From Polynucleobacter meluiroseus (GTDB taxonomy: Bacteria; Pseudomonadota; Gammaproteobacteria; Burkholderiales; Burkholderiaceae), in NCBI GenBank assembly GCA_945881875.1, contig CAMCVH010000001.1, forward strand, positions 124,001-188,000: a DNA stretch of 64,000 nucleotides. Direction: 5' to 3'. The notes under the pieces are model-generated. The model saw only the letters and a list, made by a program, of their open reading frames with translations. It had not been told where the DNA came from and did no database searches. Positions 38,991-47,878 of the stretch are shown one piece after another. Made by a program: the position numbers and the translations under genes. Within the stretch, counting starts at the first letter, position 1; the number at the start of each line of letters is the position of its first letter.

Positions 38991-39509
38991 ATGAAAAACA
39001 ACATGATGAACAGAAATTTACCAAAAATTACTCTAATTGCTGCCCTAACAATAGGGCTAGTGGGCTGTGCTAGTACACCCGTTGGTCCAAGTCTGACGGT
39101 TATGCCGGCTCCAGGGGTGCCTTTCACTCTTTTCCAAGGCGACGATCAGGAGTGCCGAACATTTGCTCAAAACTCTTTGAATACCACTGCGGATGAAATT
39201 GCTGCTAAAAACACTGCTAAAACATCCGTAATTGGTGCTGCATTAGGCGCTGTTGCCGGCGCTATGGCTGACGGTGGAAGTTCTAAAAACGTTGGTACTG
39301 GTGCTGCTATTGGTTTATTGGGTGGCGCTGCGATGGGAGCTACTAGTGGCAGTGAAGCCAGTAAAGAAGTACAGCGTCGTTATGACATCTCTTATCAGCA
39401 ATGTATGTATTCCAAAGGACATCAAGTGCCTGGCTATTCCATACAAAAACGTTCTCCAGTTTCTCCACCTCCACCGAGTCCAGCACCAGCGGCTACGCCC
39501 GTCAAATAA
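38991..39509 (+). CDS. Glycine-zipper lipoprotein
   Basis: A 172-residue protein with a lipoprotein signal: a positive N-terminus, the hydrophobic stretch ITLIAALTIGLVG and Cys27 as the lipid-modified residue (LVGC). After the mature start comes a glycine zipper (SVIGAALGAVAGAMADGG...GTGAAIGLLGGAAMGAT), a membrane-associating motif seen in SlyB/RcpA-like envelope proteins. A Pro-rich tail ends it (SPPPPSPAPA). GAAAGAGGG precedes the ATG. The leader between 38939 and 38965 can fold into an imperfect hairpin. Function is unknown, and an outer-membrane location is inferred. Confidence 0.8.
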   Translation: MKNNMMNRNLPKITLIAALTIGLVGCASTPVGPSLTVMPAPGVPFTLFQGDDQECRTFAQNSLNTTADEIAAKNTAKTSVIGAALGAVAGAMADGGSSKNVGTGAAIGLLGGAAMGATSGSEASKEVQRRYDISYQQCMYSKGHQVPGYSIQKRSPVSPPPPSPAPAATPVK

Positions 39510-39528
39510 AATTTACATATCGTTATTT

Positions 39529-39556
39529 AAAAGCCTCGCAGTTCTAAGAGGCTTTT
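39529..39556 (+). terminator. Terminator after the glycine-zipper lipoprotein
   Basis: A 9-bp stem (AAAAGCCTC at 39529-39537 and GAGGCTTTT at 39548-39556) with a ten-base loop, then a T-run. Confidence 0.85.
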
Positions 39557-39596
39557 TTTATTCATACATAACTCAAAACTGACTAAGTTAACCTGA

Positions 39597-40976
39597 CTAA
39601 GTTAAAACCGGCGGATGTTCTTTTTCAAACTTTTTCGCTTTTGCTCTAAACAAAGCAATCAATAATCCGGCAGCCAAGGCCAAACTCAAGCTATTAGCCA
39701 ACCAAAATCCTTGCGCCCCTTGGAAAATTTCAGGCACATTGCCTGTCACATTAAACCCAAGTAAATAACCTCCACCTAGGCCAACACCCCAAAGAGAGAT
39801 GGCGTAAATCCACATAGGTATAAATGCAACACGATAGCCGCGCAAAATAAATGCAGAAGTTACTTGCAATGCATCGAAGATTTGGTAGAAGGCTATAAAC
39901 AAGAACAGTATGATGGCAGCTTCTTTTACCTCTGCTGACGGCGAGTAGAGCTCTAGAAGAGGATATCTAAAGAGCCAAACCAATAAACCAACTAAAACGC
40001 ACAAGCTGGTATTAAAAATCAGTGATGACCAACCAATCTGTTGGGCAAGTTTTGGACGATCTGCACCGATTGACTGTGCGACCAGTGTCGACGTTGCAAT
40101 TGATAATGACAGTGGCAACATGTATAGGACTGTGCCTAGATTAGCCACAATCTGATGACCAGCTAATTGTGCATTTCCTAATCTTGCAATGAACAAAGCC
40201 ATAAATGCAAAAGATGTCACTTCAATTAAATAACTAAACCCAATCGGTAAACCCAGATTTAAGATCGTGCCAATCTTATGGAAGTCTGGCCAACTCCATT
40301 TGATATACACCTGAAATTGTTGATAAAAGCGATCGTAATAAACGATACAAGCTGCTGCAATCAACCAAGTCCAATTAATGATCACTGTAGCAAGCGCACA
40401 ACCAGGACCACCCATCTCAGGAACACCGAAGCCACCATAAATAAACCATGCATTCAATGGTATCTTCAAGCCTAATCCTGCGATTTGCAACCAGGTAATA
40501 ACAGTTGGTCTAGAAACAGCATTATGGAAGGCGACAAGCACGCGCATGGCCATGCTAGCGGGTAAGCCAAAAGCTAATATTTGTAGGTACAAAACTGCTT
40601 TTGCTTCAACTTCAGGCGTTGCTTGTGCAATCGATAAGAAGATTTGTGGGTTAAGTAGGATCAACATACCAACCATACTTAAAACAATAGACAGCCACCA
40701 ACCCTGACGAACTTCTTCACCGATTTCATCAAAGCGCTTAGCGCCAAATAATTGGCCAGCAATTGGAGCAAGAGCGGATACGACACCCGTTAATCCGACA
40801 TAAATACTAATATAGATTGACCCAGAGATAGCTAAGGCTGCTAAATCTTCAGTGGAGTATCTGGCAACCATTGCTGTATCCATGACGCCAAAGGCGATGA
40901 CCGCTAACTGACCCACTAAAAGTGGTCCTGCTAAAGCCAGTAATCTTGGGATATCTCGTTTGAGATTATTGAGCAT
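39597..40976 (-). CDS. MATE family efflux transporter
   Basis: A 459-residue, twelve-helix cation-coupled exporter of the NorM type. The opening RLLALAGPLLVGQLAVIAFGVMDTAMVARYS and the later LPIGFSYLIEVTSFAFMALF are typical of MATE proteins that expel drugs or metabolites in exchange for Na+ or H+. The ligand cannot be read off. Its ATG lies inside the end of the upstream glycosyltransferase gene (overlap 40966-40976), so the two are translated as a unit. A 13-base direct repeat covers the stop codon region (39579-39591 and 39593-39605). Confidence 0.92.
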   Translation of the reverse strand: MLNNLKRDIPRLLALAGPLLVGQLAVIAFGVMDTAMVARYSTEDLAALAISGSIYISIYVGLTGVVSALAPIAGQLFGAKRFDEIGEEVRQGWWLSIVLSMVGMLILLNPQIFLSIAQATPEVEAKAVLYLQILAFGLPASMAMRVLVAFHNAVSRPTVITWLQIAGLGLKIPLNAWFIYGGFGVPEMGGPGCALATVIINWTWLIAAACIVYYDRFYQQFQVYIKWSWPDFHKIGTILNLGLPIGFSYLIEVTSFAFMALFIARLGNAQLAGHQIVANLGTVLYMLPLSLSIATSTLVAQSIGADRPKLAQQIGWSSLIFNTSLCVLVGLLVWLFRYPLLELYSPSAEVKEAAIILFLFIAFYQIFDALQVTSAFILRGYRVAFIPMWIYAISLWGVGLGGGYLLGFNVTGNVPEIFQGAQGFWLANSLSLALAAGLLIALFRAKAKKFEKEHPPVLT

Positions 40977-42702
40977 TAGATTTCACTCGATACAAACGTA
41001 ATCTTTCTGAGCGATCACTCACCCGACCATCCTCCCAAATTAATTCAATTTGTTGTTGGTTGATATCGGCAGCTCGGCGCACCTCACCTGGATTATTGCT
41101 AATCCAGAGAGAGCAATCAGGATCATCTTTTAACTTGAGATCAGTAAAGTAAATAAATGATGCTAATTGACTATCCCCTAAATGAGTGGTGTCAATACAG
41201 TTTTTATAATTAGGCACGACCTTTTCTAATCTCACTGCAACATCTCGGTAAGTTCTGGCATAGTTAATGGTTGGGAGCCATAAAGTCATCAGAAGAACCC
41301 ATGTAAGGGTAGTTCCAGCGGCAGAGATAACAACGGCGCGCCAGATGGCTTTAGGTGCTCGTGAAGTTCTCCAGCGGACAATACTGAACCATAAGATAGT
41401 CACAACAATAGCCGCAATAAGGCTTAACCAATTCAATTCATAAACAAATCCAGGCACTAATTTAGTAACATTTCTTGCTAGAGCTGGTGGCCAATTGGTG
41501 CTCATTGCAATCCACATCACCCAAATAAATGCACCCAAAGTAGTAAAGGTTAGTAAAGCTAACCAATCAATGAAACTAATTACTGAGCGCTTAATAATCG
41601 GTAAGCTAAAACAGGCCAAAATCACTAAAGGAGGGATGATCAGTATCAGAGATTGCTCACCTAAAGTAGTTTGATTCATCAAATAGATCATCATTGAAAT
41701 AATTAATCCAAATGGCAGTGCCATATGAGGATTACGTATGCCACCCAAGGAATAGTTAGCCCCTTTTCTCCATGACCAAATACTCCAAAGAGCCAAGGGC
41801 CAAATAGGCCAAGCATAGATCGTTAAGTTTCTGGCTAGATAGCCAAGAGATTTTGATGAAGGAGTCGCTTCGATTAATTCATTAGCCCACCAAGCTTGCC
41901 ATGCAGCGACCTTTAACTCTGCTGATAGATCTGACAACCACCATAGAGCTGGCCATAAAAAAATCCCGCATAAGCTAACTGCCCAAGTAACGGCTAGCCA
42001 TTTAGCATGTGGCTTGACCTCACAAATAGCCAGGGAGATGAGTAAGCCTGCAAATAAAAAAATAAATAACCAAAGCGATCCCGAAAGGGCAATCACAGCT
42101 AAACCAATACCTGTCCAAAATCCACCTTGGATAGGTTTATCAAGCCCTCGAACAAGGCCATATAAAATTATTGAGATACCTAAGAGGTGTGCTAGAGCAG
42201 GGCTAGTTTCATGAGCGCGAGTGGCCAATCCGATACAAGCCAAAAAAATCATCAATGCACTGTCTGCTAAAGTGCCACCGTAATCCCGAGCGTTAGGTTG
42301 TCCCCCCAAAGCAAAAGCAGTTGGTTGCACTTCAGCTCGTCGGCCTAAAAGATAGCAAGCATGCCAAATAGCTGCGCAAGTTAAGAAAAAACAAATAGCA
42401 GAATAAATGCCTGCTGAGTTATGCCCACCCAAAATAGGGAAGAATATTTTGATTAAAAGACCACCAACCCAGTAAGGGAGTGGCCCAGCTAAAATTTCAG
42501 AGCGACCCTCAAGATGCGGTAGTAGCCAATCTTGCCAACTGCCATGGGCTAAGGTCCACATCACACCAAATCCTTTAGCGTCCTCACCTTTCCAAGGATC
42601 TCGACCAAAGATACCAATTAAACCGTAAATGGCTGTAATCAAAACCAAGACAAGGCGTGGCATGGAAGACGTTGCTGCAGCAGTTAATTTAATGGGTCTC
42701 AT
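40966..42702 (-). CDS. ArnT-like (GT-C) membrane glycosyltransferase
   Basis: A 578-residue integral membrane protein with about eleven to twelve helices and a periplasmic C-terminal domain (KVVPNYKNCIDTTHLGDSQLASFIYF onward). The first periplasmic loop contains GRDPWKGEDAKGF, with acidic residues placed like the catalytic Asp of GT-C enzymes such as ArnT and PMT, which transfer sugars from a polyprenyl carrier. The acceptor is not known, with lipid A, a protein or a polymer all possible. No Shine-Dalgarno sequence precedes the ATG. GATAAT lies nine bases ahead of it. It overlaps the MATE gene. Confidence 0.75.
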   Translation of the reverse strand: MRPIKLTAAATSSMPRLVLVLITAIYGLIGIFGRDPWKGEDAKGFGVMWTLAHGSWQDWLLPHLEGRSEILAGPLPYWVGGLLIKIFFPILGGHNSAGIYSAICFFLTCAAIWHACYLLGRRAEVQPTAFALGGQPNARDYGGTLADSALMIFLACIGLATRAHETSPALAHLLGISIILYGLVRGLDKPIQGGFWTGIGLAVIALSGSLWLFIFLFAGLLISLAICEVKPHAKWLAVTWAVSLCGIFLWPALWWLSDLSAELKVAAWQAWWANELIEATPSSKSLGYLARNLTIYAWPIWPLALWSIWSWRKGANYSLGGIRNPHMALPFGLIISMMIYLMNQTTLGEQSLILIIPPLVILACFSLPIIKRSVISFIDWLALLTFTTLGAFIWVMWIAMSTNWPPALARNVTKLVPGFVYELNWLSLIAAIVVTILWFSIVRWRTSRAPKAIWRAVVISAAGTTLTWVLLMTLWLPTINYARTYRDVAVRLEKVVPNYKNCIDTTHLGDSQLASFIYFTDLKLKDDPDCSLWISNNPGEVRRAADINQQQIELIWEDGRVSDRSERLRLYRVKSNAQ

Positions 42703-42745
42703 CGAACTGTAATTATCGGTCTTTTATTAATCTGATAGGTATGAA

Positions 42746-42769
42746 AAAAGGCAGCTAAAGCTGCCTTTT
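42746..42769 (-). terminator. Terminator downstream of rpmE2
   Basis: A perfect 10-bp inverted repeat (AAAAGGCAGC at 42746-42755 and GCTGCCTTTT at 42760-42769) with loop TAAA and T-runs on the minus strand. It ends the trxA-rho-rpmE2 region before the glycosyltransferase gene. Confidence 0.85.
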
Positions 42770-42802
42770 ATCGTTCAATAATTAATTACTGAGCTGGGGA
42801 AA

Positions 42803-43069
42803 TTAAGCAGCTTTTTTGCCCGTTGCTTTTGTACCAAACTTTTGACGGAATTTCTCAACACGACCAGCTGTGTCCATAATCTTTTGAGTACCTGTGTAAA
42901 ACGGGTGTGACTCAGAAGATGTTTCAATTTTTGCTAATGGATACTCTACGCCGTCTTCCCACTTAATAGTTTCTTTAGTGTTGATCGTTGAACGAGTCTT
43001 AAAGCTGAAGTTGTTAGATACATCAAGAAAAACAACTTCTTTGTAATTTGGGTGAATGCCTGGTTTCAT
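42803..43069 (-). CDS. rpmE2: 50S ribosomal protein L31, type B
   Basis: An 88-residue ribosomal protein beginning [16 protein letters not shown]. It has no Cys, so it is the zinc-independent (C-minus, type B) form that can replace zinc-binding L31 under zinc limitation. HPFYTGTQK is the family core. AAGGA lies before the ATG. It sits after rho, a conserved neighbour. No second L31 copy is in this window. Confidence 0.96.
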   Translation of the reverse strand: MKPGIHPNYKEVVFLDVSNNFSFKTRSTINTKETIKWEDGVEYPLAKIETSSESHPFYTGTQKIMDTAGRVEKFRQKFGTKATGKKAA

Positions 43070-43220
43070 TTGAAAGTCCTTTGACCTGGTAGCCGCTACT
43101 CTATTAAGAATAGTACTTGCCTGAATTAAAAAAAGAATTGTAGCAAAAAATACTAGATATGGGCTTGATTTGGCTAAAACAGGCTACAAAACATCGTTCT
43201 AGACCTGTTTTTGGCCTAAA

Positions 43221-44483
43221 TTAACCGCCGCGACGCATTAAATCAAAGAATTCGGCGTTATTTTTAGTTGATTTGAGCTTATCCACAATAAAGTTCATCG
43301 CTTCAATATCATCCATATCTGAGATGAGTTTACGAAGAACCCAAATCTTCTGAAGGATCTCAGGCTTGATGAGAAGTTCCTCACGACGAGTACCTGATTT
43401 GTTGAGGTTGATCGCTGGATATACACGACGTTCAGCTAAGCGGCGCTCTAGGTGAACTTCCATGTTACCGGTACCTTTGAACTCCTCATAGATCAAGTCG
43501 TCCATACGGCTACCTGTTTCAATCAATGCCGTAGCAATGATGGTGAGTGAACCACCTTCTTCAATATTTCTAGCGGCACCAAAGAAACGCTTAGGTCTTT
43601 GGAGTGCATTGGCGTCAACCCCACCCGATAAAACTTTGCCAGATGATGGGACAACCGTGTTGTAAGCACGAGCAAGACGAGTGATAGAGTCTAAAAGGAT
43701 GATCACATCACGCTTCATTTCTACTAAGCGCTTTGCTTTTTCAATCACCATCTCGGCCACTTGAACGTGACGAACCGCTGGCTCATCAAATGTAGAGGCA
43801 ACAACTTCGCCTCTGACTGAACGTTGCATTTCTGTCACTTCTTCAGGGCGCTCATCAACAAGCAAGACGATCAAGATAGCGTCTGGGTGGTTGGCGGAGA
43901 TAGCGTGAGCAATATGCTGCATCATCACTGTCTTACCTGATTTAGGTGAGGCTACTAAGAGACCGCGTTGACCAAAACCTATAGGAGAAATCATGTCGAT
44001 AATTCGGCCAGTAAGATTTTCTTCAGCCTTGATGTCTCGCTCTAAAAGCATCGGACGATCAGGGTGAAGGGGTGTCAAGTTTTCAAACATGATGCGGTTT
44101 TTAAGCGCTTCCGGTGCCAATTCATTGATCTTGTCGACTTTGACTAAAGCAAAGTAACGTTCACCTTCTTTAGGCGTTCTAACTTCACCTTCAATAGCAT
44201 CACCGGTGTGCAGATTAAAACGGCGAATCTGAGCAGGTGAGATATAAATATCATCTGTGGATGCCATATAAGAAGCTTCAGGAGATCTAAGGAAGCCAAA
44301 GCCATCCGGTAGAACCTCGAGAACACCGTCACCAAAGATGGTTTCACCACCTTTAGCACGCTTCTTAAGAATGGCAAACATCAACTCTTGCTTGCGCATA
44401 CGTTGAGTGTTTTCGATCTCGAGGCTAGCAGCCATTTCGAGTAGTGCAGATACGTGTAGTGCTTTAAGTTCGGTCAGATGCAT
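43221..44483 (-). CDS. rho: Transcription termination factor Rho
   Basis: The hexameric RNA helicase that ends untranslated transcripts. The 420-residue protein has the N-terminal Rho domain ([21 protein letters not shown]), the RNA-binding cold-shock-like fold ([20 protein letters not shown]), the ATPase P-loop [22 protein letters not shown] and the secondary RNA-binding Q-loop/R-loop region [30 protein letters not shown]. No Shine-Dalgarno sequence stands before the ATG (upstream CCTACTCCCACAC). The trxA-rho-rpmE2 order is typical of the group. Confidence 0.98.
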   Translation of the reverse strand: MHLTELKALHVSALLEMAASLEIENTQRMRKQELMFAILKKRAKGGETIFGDGVLEVLPDGFGFLRSPEASYMASTDDIYISPAQIRRFNLHTGDAIEGEVRTPKEGERYFALVKVDKINELAPEALKNRIMFENLTPLHPDRPMLLERDIKAEENLTGRIIDMISPIGFGQRGLLVASPKSGKTVMMQHIAHAISANHPDAILIVLLVDERPEEVTEMQRSVRGEVVASTFDEPAVRHVQVAEMVIEKAKRLVEMKRDVIILLDSITRLARAYNTVVPSSGKVLSGGVDANALQRPKRFFGAARNIEEGGSLTIIATALIETGSRMDDLIYEEFKGTGNMEVHLERRLAERRVYPAINLNKSGTRREELLIKPEILQKIWVLRKLISDMDDIEAMNFIVDKLKSTKNNAEFFDLMRRGG

Positions 44484-44616
44484 GTGTGGGAGTAGGCTAG
44501 GGCCTTAAAGAAAAGAACAAGATTTTTGAAATAATTAACTAGAACAGGACGTTTAGTTATGAACGGATTCTACACCCTAAATTAAAAAAGGGGAAATAAG
44601 TAATTACTCGGGAAAA

Positions 44617-44645
44617 TCAAAAGGCTCATTGAGTGAGCCTTTTGA
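44617..44645 (-). terminator. Terminator between trxA and rho
   Basis: A perfect 12-bp stem (44617-44628 and 44634-44645, TCAAAAGGCTCA and complement) with loop TTGAG. It lies 11 bases past the trxA stop on the minus strand, so rho probably has its own promoter. Confidence 0.85.
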
Positions 44646-44655
44646 CCAATAAGAT

Positions 44656-44982
44656 TTAGATATGGCTGTCTAAGAACGCTGTTAATTGAGACTTAGCTAA
44701 TGCACCAACCTTCTGTGCAGCAACCGTACCATTTTTAAATAGGATCAATGTTGGAATGCCACGAATACCAAACTGGGCAGGAACTCCTTGATTTTCATCA
44801 ACATTCATTTTTGCGATTTGAACTTTGTCACCATACTCTTTAGCAACTTCTTCAAGGATCGGGCCAATCATTTTGCAAGGACCACACCATTCAGCCCAAA
44901 AGTCTAGAAGGACTGGCTTGTCAGATTTCAAAACATCTTGTTCAAAAGATGCATCAGTTACGTATTTAATGGCGTCGCTCAT
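44656..44982 (-). CDS. trxA: Thioredoxin
   Basis: A 108-residue disulfide reductant of the cytoplasm with the active-site WCGPCK (Cys33 and Cys36) in [14 protein letters not shown], the cis-Pro loop [11 protein letters not shown] and the C-terminal helix. AAAGGA is correctly placed before the ATG. It is divergent from addB. Confidence 0.98.
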   Translation of the reverse strand: MSDAIKYVTDASFEQDVLKSDKPVLLDFWAEWCGPCKMIGPILEEVAKEYGDKVQIAKMNVDENQGVPAQFGIRGIPTLILFKNGTVAAQKVGALAKSQLTAFLDSHI

Positions 44983-45100
44983 AAAAGTCCTTTGGTGTTA
45001 ATTCTTATTAATGTTTTTAGTTATGATTATTTTTTGATGATTAATCACTTACAAGCAATATATTATCAATAAGCGCCCATTTCTGCAGATTCTTGGATCA

Positions 45101-47878
45101 ATGCCTTCTATCAAACAACACTTTTTAAGTTCCCACAGCGAGTCTATTGACGACTTGGCGAAGCTTATTTGGGGAATTACTCGAGAAGAGCGGCAGAGTC
45201 CAATAGTTATTTTGAGTACTTCCGGACCCGCTTATGGTTTAAGAAATGCTCTCAATCAATCGAGACCTGCCGGATTAGAACCCCATTTAGTATTTTTACC
45301 TCGGGTACTAGGTTTATCTCAGTGGTTAAGAGAAACCCCCGATCTCATCAATCAAGAGCCTGTCAAAAGTGATCTGGCTCGATGGATGGATGTTTATCAA
45401 ACACTCCTCTCACGGCCACAACTAAGAGCACTGTTAACAGATGCCAGTGAAGCCTCAAAATGGGCCCTTTCAAAAAATCTCATCAATGCTTGCGATCTGA
45501 TTTCAGAAGCCAGTCTCGGTATTGATGGCAAAGATCCAGAACAAGCTCTGACAGAAGCTATTGATATGGTTTATCAGGGAGCATCCAGAGTAGCTATTGA
45601 TGTTGAAACAAAGATTCTTCTGACATTTTGGGAAAACTTAGCGACAGTACGCGATCCTGTGGCCCGTCAACGTCAAGCCCTCGGTTGGAGGGCAGATGCC
45701 GCTAAAAAGAGTATTCAGGCACCCCTCATCTATATAGAGACAGCTAAAGGGTCACCGGGCTTTGAACGTTCTTTTGAAAGTTTTTTAGGGGCATACGCGA
45801 CGAACAGTGCTGTTCATCACTTTGTAATGGAATACAAAAAGGTAGGTTTATGGCCTGAATGCTTGGAAGAGGGTTCCCATGAGCAGGCGAGACTTAACCA
45901 AGCCGAACTCATGAAGAACCTAGATGTTGGCAATCGGCAAATCATTAAATCTCCGTCTTTTGAGGATGCTGCATGGGCAGGTGCTCACGAAATCCAAGTA
46001 TTTTTAAAAGGTGGCCACTCTCACATCGCTCTTATTGCTCAGGACCGCTTGGTGGCCAGAAGGATCCGAGCACTCTTAGCTAGGCTGGGTGCAGGTGTTT
46101 CAATTCACGATGAGACGGGTTGGAAGTTGTCAACTACGAGGGCTGCTTCGGCTTTGATGTCATGGGTAGATGTTATTAGGCAACCCTATCTTGGCCCATC
46201 GGCGATTGTTTTTTTAGAATTCTTAAAAAACCCCTACATTGATTGGTCTCATTGGGAGCTCAAAGATGAGGATGTTGCTCGTTTGATTCAGGGTATTGAG
46301 CAGCGCTTTATTCAGTCTGATGTAAAGGGCGGTTGGTCAGGAATGTTGCTAGCACTAGAGCGGCACAGTGATGGGTTCAGTTTTGATACTGCCCAATCAA
46401 TTTTCCATAAGTTTCGAGCAATATCTCAGAAATGGCAGTCCAAACCTCAAGCTTGTTATTCATGGTTAGAGCATCTGTTATCAGATCTCGATGAGCTAGC
46501 CATGACTCAATTATTAAACAATGATTTAGCGGGACAACAGTTGCTCGCTGCTTTGGATCCAATGCACTCGATACAGGGCGAGCCTTTACGCTTGAATGAG
46601 TGGCTATCCTTACTAGCTTCCATCATTGAAGATGCTAGTTACATTGAGGTTTCACCTAGAGGACATGCCAGCATCACCATCTTGCCTCTCAGTGCAACTA
46701 GACTTCGACACTTTGATGCATGGGTAATGGTGGGGTGTGACGATAGTCAATTGCCATCACTTTCAGAAAGCCCCATGTTTTTATCGGCAGCGCTTAAAAA
46801 AATAATTGGATGTAAAACAATCGAGGCTGAGTTTTCTCAGCAAGCGATGGATTTATCTCAATTGATGACGACGCATACCAATTGGAGAATGATCTGGCAA
46901 TCCAAGGGGGCTGCTGGCGAACCAAGGCAACCATCTCCATGGTTACAGAGACTTTATATCAATTCTTCAGAGTTGCTAAACCAAACACCATTGGCTGAAT
47001 CGATTCCTTTTGAGGAAAAAATATTGCGGGCGCCAGCACCGTCACTAGCATCTGACTTTGAAAAACCTCATCGGATTAGTCCTAGTGCTTATAAAGCGCT
47101 CCGAGAATGTCCTTATCGTTATTACGCAACCAGATTGTTAGGTCTGCGGGAACAATCTCAGCTGGACTCCGAAGTGGATCTTAGTTTGGTTGGACAAACT
47201 CTACATGCTGCATTGAAGAGTTTTTATCAAGGGCAAAAAACAAGACCTTACCAAGGTGATGCTTCAAAAAAGAAAAGTTATTTGGAGCAAGAGCTTAAAA
47301 ATATTTCATTAAAGTACTTCCAGCCATTGCTAGATGCCGATGGGCGATGGTTGGCAGCTTGGGTTCAATGGGAACTTCAAATACCTGATTGGATTGAATG
47401 GCAACACCAGCGTGAAGCTGAAGGTTGGATTTTTTATGATGGCGAAATAACAGTTGAGTTTGTTTTGGAGACTCGATTTGGACCACTTCAAGTGTTTGGG
47501 CAGCTTGACCGAATTGATAAGCACCCTGATAAGGGTGTGGCAGTTATTGACTATAAATATTCAACGGCAGCATCCATTAAAAAGAAGCTAAAAAATATTG
47601 AAGATGATCCGCAGTTAGTAATTTATGCCAAAGCGTTAAATGGCCAACCTTCAATCAATGAGGCAACCGTTGGTCATGCATCATGGATCTCAATCAAAGA
47701 ACCGGGTGTTGATGTGCCCATCGATGATCTTGAATCACGCATGGCCGATTTACCGGCACAAATTATTTCTGATATTGAAAAGGTGTGGGGTGGTGAGGTA
47801 TTAAAAGCAACAGGTCCCGATAGCGTTTGCCAGTACTGTCAAGTTCGAGGCCTATGCAGAAAGGGGATGTGGTCATGA
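45101..47878 (+). CDS. addB: AddB-type helicase-nuclease subunit (PD-(D/E)XK)
   Basis: A 925-residue partner of AddA in the double-strand-break-resecting helicase-nuclease that replaces RecBCD here. The N-terminal two thirds have a degenerate helicase fold without a clear Walker A. The C-terminal nuclease domain has the RecB-like core FGQLDRIDKHPDKGVAVIDYKYS (D...DYK) near residue 810 and an iron-sulfur staple formed by a Cys in LRECPYRYYA and three in VCQYCQVRGLC at the end. The stop overlaps the addA ATG (ATGA). The start ATG has only a weak GGAT upstream. Confidence 0.88.
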   Translation: MPSIKQHFLSSHSESIDDLAKLIWGITREERQSPIVILSTSGPAYGLRNALNQSRPAGLEPHLVFLPRVLGLSQWLRETPDLINQEPVKSDLARWMDVYQTLLSRPQLRALLTDASEASKWALSKNLINACDLISEASLGIDGKDPEQALTEAIDMVYQGASRVAIDVETKILLTFWENLATVRDPVARQRQALGWRADAAKKSIQAPLIYIETAKGSPGFERSFESFLGAYATNSAVHHFVMEYKKVGLWPECLEEGSHEQARLNQAELMKNLDVGNRQIIKSPSFEDAAWAGAHEIQVFLKGGHSHIALIAQDRLVARRIRALLARLGAGVSIHDETGWKLSTTRAASALMSWVDVIRQPYLGPSAIVFLEFLKNPYIDWSHWELKDEDVARLIQGIEQRFIQSDVKGGWSGMLLALERHSDGFSFDTAQSIFHKFRAISQKWQSKPQACYSWLEHLLSDLDELAMTQLLNNDLAGQQLLAALDPMHSIQGEPLRLNEWLSLLASIIEDASYIEVSPRGHASITILPLSATRLRHFDAWVMVGCDDSQLPSLSESPMFLSAALKKIIGCKTIEAEFSQQAMDLSQLMTTHTNWRMIWQSKGAAGEPRQPSPWLQRLYINSSELLNQTPLAESIPFEEKILRAPAPSLASDFEKPHRISPSAYKALRECPYRYYATRLLGLREQSQLDSEVDLSLVGQTLHAALKSFYQGQKTRPYQGDASKKKSYLEQELKNISLKYFQPLLDADGRWLAAWVQWELQIPDWIEWQHQREAEGWIFYDGEITVEFVLETRFGPLQVFGQLDRIDKHPDKGVAVIDYKYSTAASIKKKLKNIEDDPQLVIYAKALNGQPSINEATVGHASWISIKEPGVDVPIDDLESRMADLPAQIISDIEKVWGGEVLKATGPDSVCQYCQVRGLCRKGMWS

